Source of the DNA: Taishania pollutisoli
GTDB taxonomy: Bacteria; Bacteroidota; Bacteroidia; Flavobacteriales_D; Crocinitomicaceae
Assembly (NCBI RefSeq): GCF_014518315.1
Contig: NZ_JACVEL010000013.1
Coordinates: 1 to 64,000 of the forward strand
Reading direction: 5' to 3'
Length of the DNA stretch: 64,000 bases
Shown: piece by piece, positions 7,501-16,579 of the stretch
Numbering within the stretch: position 1 is the first letter of the stretch
Layout: every line of letters starts with the position of its first letter
Translations under genes and position numbers: made by a program
Notes under the pieces: model-generated
Database searches by the model: none
What the model saw: only the letters and a program-made list of their open reading frames with translations
Told to the model about the DNA's origin: nothing

Positions 7501-10153
7501 AAGATGGTCCTCCTGTTGCTCCCAATGGGTTAAATAGCCCCAATGAACAAGCCACATCGTAACTCGTAGTTTCCTCAATTAACTGCGTATAATCATGATA
7601 ATCTGAAGATTGTTCACAAAACACCAAATAGCAATATTCAGGATGGTATTCAACCAGTGCATCGCCCCATGCCGGCTGTGCATAGTTGACGAAATCACTC
7701 AGATGAGCCAAGTCTTCCGGTAAAATATAAGGTGCTCCTTCTGTATCGTATAAAATAGTTGCTCCGGCAGCAATCTCCGGTGCATATCCTCCTCCTATAA
7801 CATTCAGGTATATAATTGCCGGAGAGCCGTCTTCATTGGTATAAGGGATTGGTGGGTTTCTCCACGTTCCTCCAGAGGTAAGTTGATTGCTTTCATTGTA
7901 AACAGACAATGCGTAGGCATTTGGTTGATTTACTGCATCAAGAGTTCCATATTGCCCACCCACTGACATGTGTGTTGCCATGATTGAACGTTTATAATCA
8001 CAGTAATTATATTCTGCGGGTTCAACAGTGACGGTGCTACATCCGAAATTAACCGTATTATACAATGCATCATAATATGTACTATAATCATCTATACATG
8101 TAGTGTTGTCAATGTAAGTACACCAATAATCTGCTGCTGCAGTTTCTTTTACCCTAAGGGTCTTGGAAATTGCATACTGTCCTACACCAAGAGGAATAGA
8201 GACATCATGACCATCGTATCCGGCACCGTCACAAATCGTATTAATTGTTACTCCGTTAATGAATTCCTGGTGGTGATATATTGGGTTTTCGCTTGGGCAA
8301 TCAACACTGTTAATTGTGATTTCAAACTCATACATACAATCAAAACAGAATCCTGCAGGAAGGCATTCATCCGTGAATACAGATGGATCAAAAGAATGTG
8401 AAAGTCCATATTCCTGCTCTTCCAGAATTACTTTATAGTGTGTATAGGTAGAGATTTCAGGCGCAGGATCACTATCGCCGTTTATTGGTAAAGCTCCGTT
8501 AAAAATCACTTGGTTTGTTGCTGTGACAGCGACGTTATCATCCAACGGCATCAGGTTTGCAGGTGCGCCTGAGGACAATGCGCTGGCAATCAACCTTCCT
8601 GACATATCGTAATACTGTGTTACTGCTTGACCGTTCGGGTCAATACCATAATTTTTCTGATAATGTTGGCTGTATCCTACTTCTGATCCGAAAAGGGACG
8701 AAAGTTCTATTTGTTCTACTGTACTGTAGTAAAATTTATCCGTGTGTTTTCCCTGTTGATGCTCAAATCCATACTTCCCGACTTCGGATATTCTTCCGGT
8801 TGGATCGTTCATGTATTTTACCATTGTATACACAAATCCATCCGCATCGGGAATGTAATTATTTGTTCCTTCAGGATTTATATGATTGGTTGAATAATAA
8901 CGTCCTGTCCCGTAATTTTTGGAAAAACGACGGGCAATTGCACCGCATGTACTTTGTGTAGCTAACAGCGCTTCGATTGTTCCCGCATCAATTGTTGTTT
9001 CTACACCGTTATTGTCTAGCATATTAAAATGCTGACGAAATGCAAAAGATGTTGCTTCAACAGGGGTAGGAAGGTCTGTTACGACAGGTCTTCCTGAAAA
9101 ATCAAAATAGAGGTTTCTGATCACCAACTGATCTGTTGCTGTATTGTGAAAAGATGTCTGACGCACTCTTCCCAATCCATCTGCGAATGAAAGGGAGGAC
9201 AAGCGTTTACCATCCTCTGAATATGCAACATTCTGCATCCAATTTTTCCCCGGGTCAAAGTCGTTTGATATATATAACTTGGCAGCAGCAGGAAACCCTC
9301 CGACATTTCCGGATTCCGGTTGTGTCCAATCTCCTACAAGCGGGTAATTAAATAATGCTCCTTGTCTTCCAATAGGTCGGACTCTGAATAAAAGATATCC
9401 CCGGTTAAAAACAGCAGGAATTTCATAGAAATTGGTTGTTGTTTTTACACGTGTTGAATTTTTATAAAAGTTGAATGGAATACTTGTAGCAGGAACAGCT
9501 GTCGTCTGCGCATTTTCAATCGAGTAATCATAATCACTTATGAATGTCCATTCTAATTCATATTCTTCTGCTCCCGTATGATAATCCCAGGACATTACAA
9601 CTGTCTGATTATTTACCCCTGAAAATGCCACCTGATAGTCATCAATTAAATAATCGCTCATTTTATAATAGCGTTCTACATTGATCACATTTTCCAAAAA
9701 AACCTGCGAAACATTCCCGGAGGTTGCAGTAACTTCAACTTTTACACCATGTGCATTCTCAAAAAGAAAACTATTTTGGTCTGTCACAGTATTATAGATA
9801 TTGGCATCATAACTCAATGTCAATACTCTGTTTTCTACATTCGAAACAAATGTACCACCTATGTATTTCCACATCGTAACCTTTAATGTAACACTTACAC
9901 TGGACGATGTTGTCATGGTTGCATCCGGTACAAAACCGATGGTAACACGATTGGAGACTTTATAGTTTGTAAACAGGTTTGTCCAGCCGGAACCAACCTG
10001 CATTACGGTATATTTATCATCATATACCTGTACCTCATCCCCTACATTCAAGGATTCTGAATAATCTGAAAATTCCTCCTGTGCAGCAAATCCTCTAAGG
10101 GAGATCAGTAGTGTCAACAGAAAAAGAAACAAACGACTTATCATACTAAACAT
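1499..10153 (-). CDS. Giant secreted RHS/YD-repeat protein with embedded LamG domain
   Basis: 2884 residues. A signal peptide (MFSMISRLFLFLLTLLIS, cleavage near FAAQ) is followed by a long Cys-rich region to about residue 1590, which includes the RHS-associated phrase FADGLGRVRQTSF. YD repeats span about 1590-2260 (YDKLGRI, YDELNRLTE, YDKNGNITK). A LamG/concanavalin-like domain lies at about 2276-2480 (FDGVNDIARTSSF, EAWVR, EWHHVAGTCDGTVWKVYVDG). The conserved RHS core end (YRFGYNGMELD, YDPRLGRWLSLDPL) follows at about 2515-2580 and closes with DPLGLE. The last roughly 300 residues form a variable tip with a hydrophobic segment near 2715-2735 and an Asn-rich end. RHS proteins form hollow shells around a C-terminal effector; here the tip is unlike any toxin I recognise. 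The gene starts 20 nt after the preceding gene and is coupled to the next by TAATG. Secretion route unknown, since no T9SS tail is visible. Confidence 0.9.
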   Translation of the reverse strand: MFSMISRLFLFLLTLLISLRGFAAQEEFSDYSESLNVGDEVQVYDDKYTVMQVGSGWTNLFTNYKVSNRVTIGFVPDATMTTSSSVSVTLKVTMWKYIGGTFVSNVENRVLTLSYDANIYNTVTDQNSFLFENAHGVKVEVTATSGNVSQVFLENVINVERYYKMSDYLIDDYQVAFSGVNNQTVVMSWDYHTGAEEYELEWTFISDYDYSIENAQTTAVPATSIPFNFYKNSTRVKTTTNFYEIPAVFNRGYLLFRVRPIGRQGALFNYPLVGDWTQPESGNVGGFPAAAKLYISNDFDPGKNWMQNVAYSEDGKRLSSLSFADGLGRVRQTSFHNTATDQLVIRNLYFDFSGRPVVTDLPTPVEATSFAFRQHFNMLDNNGVETTIDAGTIEALLATQSTCGAIARRFSKNYGTGRYYSTNHINPEGTNNYIPDADGFVYTMVKYMNDPTGRISEVGKYGFEHQQGKHTDKFYYSTVEQIELSSLFGSEVGYSQHYQKNYGIDPNGQAVTQYYDMSGRLIASALSSGAPANLMPLDDNVAVTATNQVIFNGALPINGDSDPAPEISTYTHYKVILEEQEYGLSHSFDPSVFTDECLPAGFCFDCMYEFEITINSVDCPSENPIYHHQEFINGVTINTICDGAGYDGHDVSIPLGVGQYAISKTLRVKETAAADYWCTYIDNTTCIDDYSTYYDALYNTVNFGCSTVTVEPAEYNYCDYKRSIMATHMSVGGQYGTLDAVNQPNAYALSVYNESNQLTSGGTWRNPPIPYTNEDGSPAIIYLNVIGGGYAPEIAAGATILYDTEGAPYILPEDLAHLSDFVNYAQPAWGDALVEYHPEYCYLVFCEQSSDYHDYTQLIEETTSYDVACSLGLFNPLGATGGPSSIPTVGPLDAFSSCNFSNSNGIRDDYFVSGYYSTIQPWIIANYSCLLPITNNVGGALLNYYPLPDASGTLSIWQYAAWKATCSGLTNYTAIVNCINNAQMQECDKAAIWNHFKGAYTSLRKKYFQMAQGAYVSFPENLPGGGCGPTNNECIGNPFFNRFSMIQCMDVYKHSDLTDLNNDSQTTVGIPADDVGPCAKYTEFLYETMVPVFFNGLPPVDAPDDMNAYLDAQVLSSCQSICEAQADDWMSVLAGCGITPGTQQYNDIRAGLIEVCVGGCDLQNMGGASTVATPGVGNYDSFEEVLQSVLGSNYQNYNCSQYLIGDIRPYGQGVQHQLTNSLDECGCDLILQAEYDLINNPVAGITTVEQMLAHTTGIQYTVNDLACLCNAAYALTGTWSPAAVWSSASANYLADGALPVPNSLTCNGTHCTDCVDMNATYADFIAEFGVGVEVHANYELLLANYVNIHGGTYYSADQIIGFMTACNSTSGEPNCALTNVAPVFQDLIDVIARRGQLMRESANAVDLSTENIVYEYSNINQLLDGRYYWSCGANCNPSDELTLYFGATPGTATATTFTMILPDAADFGFGDIIGIPELLPETNCTGPNLLLTVHILKCGKVEERELLAQTSDIELIDCYCGNNTTLTLCSEGTGFNPGNLCYQDILYQIGVEAEEGLEGVIADERVEFINNYNLKCAAGFSTELLEESSMENAYHKTLFYYDQAGNLVKTIAPKGVDNSFDGALGYGGMSNSQSQVPAHKYETKYQYNSYNQLVSTTNPDQQGPTRFWYDKLGRIAASQNPQQALENKYSYTLYDQLGRISSTGQTVTTVPLTTTILRSVLWESLFGQWVGNGTQTEITIIRYDEDSPPVAALFYNGKQENTRLRIASLYYYDVEGPVGDYASAIYYSYDEHGNVKEQIQDVPALTPVQQDKKSTQYAYELISGNMKEVAYQKGKRDALTHRYHYDELNRLTEVEASISNKGIYFDRQARYHYYDYGPLARIEYGQKQVQGQDFAYTINGWLKGMNASVLQRDRDMGKDGTTGYLTSNPSAHTLFARDVTAYTLGYFDGDYASVSGNRFELNGTGSTLNTQARNLYNGNIRSLVTSITGMTTETMGKVFRYDQLNRLKEMTAYYYDGNTNYSWNGINSTLEYYNSYSYDKNGNITKLQRNGINVLGLTMDNLDYKYIETTVNGGFNNRLSWVDDLEGASTHGNLDIDHTMNAGNYGYNRLGQLTKDVDEGIATIEWFSGNKKVKKITRNDANSSQVEFMYNPMGERIVKLEKPRSGGSLRPKEEWKYTYYSYDANGQVMAVYDIQLGSANNRAYLAEQHVYGSTRLGMIRQSKALYVNGAILDPATDVFPHTEGQTYYELSNYLGNVEAVITDRKIPEMEQQYFGRFDGVNDIARTSSFSADLGTTVSMEAWVRCGTIVSNSVVAAQYLAGSTNKGTHIVVFPNGRVAFEGRTGTTTYHSSGPSTTLVNDGEWHHVAGTCDGTVWKVYVDGVLESTYTASTAGSFSGLTYVFSVGGNAYGTYFKGDVKEVSYWNTLRTATEIAADMYTTFSGAETGLKGYWRFADNTNPSDDASTGNHTINLQNGAVFGSESVLSFYQAVVIRTADYYPYGMLMPGRHKDHAPNNYRFGYNGMELDNAIKNNGNSYTTEFRLYDPRLGRWLSLDPLMAKYPWMSPYTAFNNNPIFFIDPLGLEGVEPGEADKQKGSWVGPSGVTYKYDKEADSWSSVEFTVTASKMSSVSQALWSIGKFIGIGYTTAGQYRPKGPSWLSNMTLANHFGDGTGWQGAIPEGHSIYYDPLIDNPDHPMAASWGKTRAQADAVRNVVVGTLVVGAAAPLVAGVAINTAPVWMPYMISGANYAWQGARLAGQYSWQGAKIYHNTFGKTGGYVNMFLDAGLQNVAAPNEDFNYYSFIGSGFLPGNSFKTITAFEVSTVLISVNNKGVNMSLPNSQTSFDKSTSIMWNYYGTSKWGTPMLGLYWDATFKGAANNNDNNNK

Positions 10154-10173
10154 ATTCTTATTTCAATTAGATT

Positions 10174-13100
10174 CTACTTTCGACGCAAGGCGCTTTCTTT
10201 TTCACTTACGGTCTGAATTCCTTCTACTGTCTCTACTCTCGTTCTTACTAGACTATTGTTTTCATCATAGTTGTAGAAAATAGAGTAGTTGTATGCATCA
10301 TGTTCTGCCAGAGGAAATGTTTTCTTCTGATCATACACGACAGAAGACATCGCTGCATTATACGGGTGGCTTCTGAAATCATCAATATATAACACAGACT
10401 CATCCTCTGTATAGATAGAAATTCGCATCCATCTGGCTTGAGGTGGCGGCATGTATTCGCCTTCAATTTTTTGCCATCCGTCCACCACACTTCCTGATGG
10501 AGTGAATATCAAATCAGAATATAGTGGGTTTTGTGCCGCATCGAGAAATCTGATTACAAAACGTGTTTCTTGATAGGGTAGTACTCTGGTATTTTCTTTT
10601 ATCCACACACTGAAAACATATCTGTTATTAACAATCGGAGAAAAGCTTCTGATACAATCACATTCTTGTACTTCGTACTCTTTTTCCCCATTTATATGTG
10701 TTGTTTCAATTGGGTCAGGTGCATAAGTAACCGGAATCTGGTTTACATATAGTCCATTAATTCTCAACGAATAATCACCTGTATGTTTTTCATCCGGATC
10801 TATTTTACCATTTGTTCCAGGATAAAGTGAAAACCCATAGCCTAAGTAATCAATCGTATTATTCTCCCGGTAATAATAATCTTCTAATCCATCGAATGCC
10901 ACTTCATTTGTTTTTGCATTAGCAATTAAAGCTTTTGGAAACAATTTCAAATCTTTGTTCATTCCATATAACTGAGTTGTTCGATTTTTTGTTGGACTCT
11001 CCGACTCCAACGGCTTCCCGAATTCATCAAACTTGGTGATTTTATCCAATTGTCTCCAGTCTCCCAAATCACCATTATTATAGGCCGTGTGTCCCGATTC
11101 ATCAATTGCATGCCATTCATTATCGGATCCGAGCTTATAAAATGGCACATATCCCGTTAGTGTTCCATCCTGTCTGATACCCAATAAATGACCTGATGTC
11201 CGTTCATTTTGGAAAGCATAGGATGTAAACAAGCGGTAATTCCCCATTACTCCTTTTCTGAACGGGTTAATAATTGCTCCAGCAACGTATTGCCGGTCTT
11301 CGTACATATCAATAATCGATGGTTTATCTGCCCAATCTTCAGGTCTCAGACAGGGTAGATTATTGTTCTCTTTGTATCGAACTGCTTCTACATTAATTAC
11401 ACCAGTAGTTGGAAACACAATTTGATTGGCAGCCAAAGGAGAATTTTTTGTCGTAATTCCCATCATTTGAGCATCTACTCTATTTTTTCTACCTGACTTT
11501 ACAATCGTGACAATTGTCGCTGACCAGTCAACACCATAAGTAGCTTTTCCGTCCTCATCAATAACATATGCTTTTTTCGCTGCATGATTTATTTCAACAA
11601 TCCATCCTTTCTTTCCTGAAATACCTGCAATGGAATACTCAATAACATCTCCCACACTAAATGGAGTAACGGTCAATGTAGAAAAATTAATTTCGTTGTC
11701 AATTCCTGTTAGATCTCCTTGGTTAATAATTCTCCCTTCATTGAGCGATATATTTCTGAAATTATCATACTTCCAATGTGCCGGATATGACAGGTTGTAG
11801 AAATTGTCATTGAACTCATCCTTCACAGAAGATAACAGAACATTTCCTGACCGTGCGTCATAAACAAGATCCTCTGACTTATTGTTTGACCCGAGATATG
11901 TTGTTTCAACAGATTTAATCACCGCAGCATGGTGTATCACTTTTGAGAAAGTAAATGCAGAAGCTGATTTTCTATATTCCGTTATTTCTTCATCATCATT
12001 CATAAAGAAATAAGGAATGATTGCCGTAATCCCAGCACTTGTTGTTGTAGAGGATTCTTGCAATTTGTTGTGCTCTTCGACCACCCATGAATCTGCATAC
12101 ATGTCAATATCCCTCGGTAAATCTGCCAACGAGATATTCCCACTTCTGTCGGCATACTTTATTTTATCACCTTTTCCATAATAATTAAATGCGGTTGTTG
12201 CAATTTCATTACCTGTTCGGTCTTTTAACGTTATTTTCTTAGGTTTTCCGTGATAATCAGAAGTTTCCACATAAAATCCTTGAGAGAAACCAAATGCTTC
12301 ATTATATACCTTGTCTATTTTTATGGCCGTTTCACCTGAAAATTCCAATTTGCTCATAGCTGTTTTACCTGCAATTGTAGGTTTATCTCTCAGAGTATAG
12401 AAATCTGTTATAGAAGATCCAACGGATGAACCAATTGTAAGGACATCTGCTTTTACTTTCGCATATCCAACAATCGCTCCAGGGTATACCATTTCACCCC
12501 AAGGAAGAATCTGATACGTTTTTTCATCTGGTAGAAGATGTCTTTCATAACTGTATCCATCCAATTCGTAAAATGGGTTTTCTATGTTTCCGACAGCAGG
12601 CTCATAACTTGCAATTCCCTCGGTATTTACTCGGGTTTTCCCATATTCATATTGCCAGATATAGCTTGCTTCTGCCTCACCTGACAAATCATCCCATCCA
12701 TCCGAGACAGTAATGGTTGACACTCTGGAATCCCCACCATATTTGATACGATCCGGATCATATAATTTCATTAAACTTCTATTCGGATCAAAGTATAAAC
12801 CATAGTTTTTCTTGTTGAATCGTTTGAGTAGATTGACACCAATTATATTCCAGTCATTACTTAAATTGTAATCACAAAAATCAGTTGCCTGTGTTGCATT
12901 GTAGTCAATTGTTCCATAGACTGTACAAGGCGTATTGATTCGTGCGTATTGCCAGTTTGCTACAGCCAGTGGATTTACCTTGTAACTGAAAATCGGATCA
13001 ATAGAGAACGGCATAAACGGGAACTTTGAACTGTTCTCTATTAAGAAATTCACCAACTTAATTGGTGGGTCATCAGCAAGTTTTGCAATTTGCTCCGGTT

Positions 13101-16100
13101 CAATGACTACATAACCTATTTTATACGAGTTAGACCCATTTCCAACCGCTCCCGCGAAGAAATTACCCCCCATTAACTTGTGTAGTTTAACAGAAGATGG
13201 TACGTGCTCAAATTTGTCCACATCCCTGTCTGCCATCTTCGCATACATATCAAAGAATAATTCATCAGGAATGTTTCCGTTTTCATCTGTCAGATAATCT
13301 TTAATTATTTTTACTCTGGCATTTTGCGGACTGTCATTAATAGGTTCATCCAGTTTAAAATAAATAACATTAAAGTATTCTTTATGTTCAGACGGATTTC
13401 TAAACGTCGTTGATGCATGATGTGTTTCTAAATTTGCGACAGTCTGAATATCATATTCAGTCATATTTTCTAACGACTCTTCTGTGGACATTGCCAGTAC
13501 ATTGAACATTTTCATTGCCCGCCTGTTCTGTACCATGTGATAGGAATCCCTTTCATATTGAATGGAAAGTTCTCCTCCGGATGTTTGCTTAACTTTAGCC
13601 AATTTCCATGCTTTTATATTTGCGCTTGCATTTTGCTCATCGGTAAAGGGAAACTCGTGATTGGGTTTTGAAGGATTATTGGGTTGGTATTCTCCCCATC
13701 TGTCAGAAGAATTCCACTTAAAATCAGGGTTAGTGTCTGAATAGACAAACTCAATAGGTGCTGTTTTATTTTCAGTAGAATTCCCCGTATAGGTATATAC
13801 TGCTTTCAAGGTTAATTTTCCTGAATTAGCACTACCGGAATAGGTATTAATGTTCCCCACATAATCCTGACACAACGAATAGTCATATTCAAACTCGATC
13901 ACTTGCAGCGGAACAGGATTACCTTCTGATGTTTCAATGTCATTTTTGGCAAACAATAAAATCTTTTTTAGTAATTTTCCCGGTTTGTCTGTATCTAAAC
14001 CACCATCTTCTCCTTTCATTGAGAATTGGTCCAATCGATCTTCTAAACAGAAATAAGCAATTAAGTTCTTACTTTCGAGGGAAGCGACATAATAAAGGTC
14101 TTTCTTTCCATAAAAATAGTTCGCTACATCATCCCATGGATCTGTATGATAATTTTTGTTTAAATAAGCCAATCTACTCTTATATTCAAACGGCTGATTA
14201 TCATCATCAGAACATATCGGGATTCTCCAGTTATAGGGATTATCCTCTCCATAGATATTTGCATAATTAACTTTATAATAATTCCCATGATCATCTTCAG
14301 AAGGTCCGTTTTCTGTGCGGTCAAGGTAATCATCAGAATACATTTCTGTTAATAGAAATGTACTTGAATATGCGGGTGTAAGCATTCTATCATACATTGC
14401 ATGACGTCCCCTTGTATTCGCTGTTGAATTGTCACCAGGAGCATACTGTACCAATGCTGTTTCATTATATTTCTGCTCATTGATGAGAAGCGCTGCTGAG
14501 AAAGAGATTTCTGACTGTTGATAACTATAAGAAGGAAGACCAAAAACATACCGAAAACCATTTGTATTGGTCACTTCAATTCCTCCTGTATGGTGATCTT
14601 TTTTCACAGCTGATGTAGACAAACCTAAATCTACTCCAGGTAATTCAACGCGAATCAATTCCCCTTGATTCAATGAACTACACTCAAAAGGGGTATAATT
14701 TTTCAAACTTCTTGTTTTTAAATCGGCGATCGTCAATTCTTTGTAATTAACAGCATTCACCGGTTTATTTAAATTATAGTTTGTTGTTGGAACATTTGCA
14801 AGATCTCCACTTGAGCTTATAAGAAGGGTAGATGGAATAAATGATAATTTTTTATTGGATGATTCAAACGCAATCTGAAACGGTACCATCGATGGTTGTG
14901 CTCCCTGAAATTGTGTCAACAGGGAGTTATCTACAGGAGTTAATTCACCTATGGTTCTATAATAATATTCTTTATCGTCTTCGGATAAAGTTTCTTCCAT
15001 TCCTTTAAAATTACCTTGCCAATGTGTAGTAGGACCAAAATACTTTCGTTCCGTTCCGTTCCAGTCTGTTTGTTCGTTTTGGTAACCGAATGTTGGCAAA
15101 ACAACAATTCCTGCATTGTGTTTTCCTTCTCCTGTTATGTTTGTCTGTTGATTAACAACTGCATCTCTAAGTGCATAAACATCATATCTATAACTTCTGT
15201 AGTTGGACATAAAGCCCGGTGCAGAGCAATGAAAAATATCGTATGTGGGAGCAGAAAATCCTAATGTTTTAGTTTCTATATTGACTTCCTGACTACTTCC
15301 TCTGTTAAAGTCCATAATCGCTTGTCCTGTCCGCTGTCCTTTTGTCATGTGATTAAATCCAAATGCCTTGTATTCTCTTATATGACCAGCATAATTATCA
15401 ATTTTTTCAACTGTTGAATACTTTGTTTTTGCCATTCCCATTCCACCCGCAAATATGCCTATCCCTCCAATTCCTAAGCCACTATTCACATTCATTACTT
15501 TTTTACCGGCCATATGGTTTGCAAATCTGGGAACAAACGTCTGAGTACCGAAATGCCTGTAAGATCCAGCCATATTCCGGAATGTTGCTCCTGTGATAAA
15601 GACCTTTGCTCCGTAAGTCCAACCGGATGTATTTGATTTTGTTTTAATCCCCGATCGGGATGTCTCTGTTACTGATCTTTGCTCTTGAAATCCTCCAAAA
15701 CTGATTCCGAAAGCGCTAGGAACTCCATTGAAGCCAAAACTACGTGTATAGCCAACACCATTCTGGGTATCTGTTGAAATACCAACAGAGGCATTGTTTC
15801 CGATTCCAATAAAACTTGCATTTGTAAATAGTCCGAATTCAAATGTCTTCCCCTCACCTGAATAATTATCAAAATAGCTTCCATTTGCAAAGCGAAAACC
15901 ACCAGACAAATCAATAGTTTGGCTACCTAACAAATACAATCCGACGCCGGCAAAAAAATTCATTCCAAAAGAAGATCCTTCTTTCGTATGATCTGTTAAT
16001 TTCATCGTTCGAACAACCGGATCTCCCTGAAAGTCATCAGGAACACCTCTCATCTCTCTATTAATTGAACCCAAGGAAAGATTCCAACCCAGTCCAACCC

Positions 16101-16530
16101 AACTTGCTTCATCGTTCATTCCAATGTTAGGATTATATGCAAGAATTAAAGGAAACCCTTCAACATCCATTAACGGGATAGAATAATTCAAATCCCCGGT
16201 AAATTCATCTACAATTCCATTTCCAACGTTTCCAGAAAACCCAACTGTTGACTCTGCACCTTGGATGGGGGATGACGCACTGCTTTTCAGTATGTATTGT
16301 TTTACACTACTGTTTTTCTTTCCTATGTCATGTTTGGTATCAACCTGATCTGGATTACTTTTTGATGCATCAACTATATTAGAAGTATTTGTTGGTGACC
16401 AATTTCCCGGAAAAATGTCCTCACGAATCTTAACTATCTGAAGAGTATCAATCGCGTGGGCGCATGGAATCATATAATCCAGAAGAATTACATAGATTAA
16501 AAAGATGTTAATTGCTCTACTGAACTTCAT
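10174..16530 (-). CDS. Very large secreted TcdB/RHS-like protein
   Basis: 2118 residues with a signal peptide (MKFSRAINIFLIYVILLDY, cleavage near CAHA). Residues of about 95-180 carry the Bacteroidota RHS/TcdB-like opening (VDEFTGDLNYSIPLMDVEG, then DEASWVGLGWNLS and GVPDDFQGD). A long beta-rich body follows. A galactose-binding/CBM-like beta-sandwich lies at about 1910-2057 (HTGDYSLRI, VFSVWIKE, LYIDDFRSHP). The end (FYNYDENNSLVRTRVETVEG) is a YD-repeat segment. The gene sits 49 nt after the DNRLRE gene and 20 nt before the RHS gene. Its partial YD tail directly before a full YD-repeat protein suggests that the two work as a pair, perhaps parts of one extracellular shell. Function is unknown; the pairing is inference. 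Confidence 0.85.
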   Translation of the reverse strand: MKFSRAINIFLIYVILLDYMIPCAHAIDTLQIVKIREDIFPGNWSPTNTSNIVDASKSNPDQVDTKHDIGKKNSSVKQYILKSSASSPIQGAESTVGFSGNVGNGIVDEFTGDLNYSIPLMDVEGFPLILAYNPNIGMNDEASWVGLGWNLSLGSINREMRGVPDDFQGDPVVRTMKLTDHTKEGSSFGMNFFAGVGLYLLGSQTIDLSGGFRFANGSYFDNYSGEGKTFEFGLFTNASFIGIGNNASVGISTDTQNGVGYTRSFGFNGVPSAFGISFGGFQEQRSVTETSRSGIKTKSNTSGWTYGAKVFITGATFRNMAGSYRHFGTQTFVPRFANHMAGKKVMNVNSGLGIGGIGIFAGGMGMAKTKYSTVEKIDNYAGHIREYKAFGFNHMTKGQRTGQAIMDFNRGSSQEVNIETKTLGFSAPTYDIFHCSAPGFMSNYRSYRYDVYALRDAVVNQQTNITGEGKHNAGIVVLPTFGYQNEQTDWNGTERKYFGPTTHWQGNFKGMEETLSEDDKEYYYRTIGELTPVDNSLLTQFQGAQPSMVPFQIAFESSNKKLSFIPSTLLISSSGDLANVPTTNYNLNKPVNAVNYKELTIADLKTRSLKNYTPFECSSLNQGELIRVELPGVDLGLSTSAVKKDHHTGGIEVTNTNGFRYVFGLPSYSYQQSEISFSAALLINEQKYNETALVQYAPGDNSTANTRGRHAMYDRMLTPAYSSTFLLTEMYSDDYLDRTENGPSEDDHGNYYKVNYANIYGEDNPYNWRIPICSDDDNQPFEYKSRLAYLNKNYHTDPWDDVANYFYGKKDLYYVASLESKNLIAYFCLEDRLDQFSMKGEDGGLDTDKPGKLLKKILLFAKNDIETSEGNPVPLQVIEFEYDYSLCQDYVGNINTYSGSANSGKLTLKAVYTYTGNSTENKTAPIEFVYSDTNPDFKWNSSDRWGEYQPNNPSKPNHEFPFTDEQNASANIKAWKLAKVKQTSGGELSIQYERDSYHMVQNRRAMKMFNVLAMSTEESLENMTEYDIQTVANLETHHASTTFRNPSEHKEYFNVIYFKLDEPINDSPQNARVKIIKDYLTDENGNIPDELFFDMYAKMADRDVDKFEHVPSSVKLHKLMGGNFFAGAVGNGSNSYKIGYVVIEPEQIAKLADDPPIKLVNFLIENSSKFPFMPFSIDPIFSYKVNPLAVANWQYARINTPCTVYGTIDYNATQATDFCDYNLSNDWNIIGVNLLKRFNKKNYGLYFDPNRSLMKLYDPDRIKYGGDSRVSTITVSDGWDDLSGEAEASYIWQYEYGKTRVNTEGIASYEPAVGNIENPFYELDGYSYERHLLPDEKTYQILPWGEMVYPGAIVGYAKVKADVLTIGSSVGSSITDFYTLRDKPTIAGKTAMSKLEFSGETAIKIDKVYNEAFGFSQGFYVETSDYHGKPKKITLKDRTGNEIATTAFNYYGKGDKIKYADRSGNISLADLPRDIDMYADSWVVEEHNKLQESSTTTSAGITAIIPYFFMNDDEEITEYRKSASAFTFSKVIHHAAVIKSVETTYLGSNNKSEDLVYDARSGNVLLSSVKDEFNDNFYNLSYPAHWKYDNFRNISLNEGRIINQGDLTGIDNEINFSTLTVTPFSVGDVIEYSIAGISGKKGWIVEINHAAKKAYVIDEDGKATYGVDWSATIVTIVKSGRKNRVDAQMMGITTKNSPLAANQIVFPTTGVINVEAVRYKENNNLPCLRPEDWADKPSIIDMYEDRQYVAGAIINPFRKGVMGNYRLFTSYAFQNERTSGHLLGIRQDGTLTGYVPFYKLGSDNEWHAIDESGHTAYNNGDLGDWRQLDKITKFDEFGKPLESESPTKNRTTQLYGMNKDLKLFPKALIANAKTNEVAFDGLEDYYYRENNTIDYLGYGFSLYPGTNGKIDPDEKHTGDYSLRINGLYVNQIPVTYAPDPIETTHINGEKEYEVQECDCIRSFSPIVNNRYVFSVWIKENTRVLPYQETRFVIRFLDAAQNPLYSDLIFTPSGSVVDGWQKIEGEYMPPPQARWMRISIYTEDESVLYIDDFRSHPYNAAMSSVVYDQKKTFPLAEHDAYNYSIFYNYDENNSLVRTRVETVEGIQTVSEKESALRRK

Positions 16531-16579
16531 GTTTTTATAATTTATAATCTGTTATTTTGTACTTACTAATAAAGGATGT

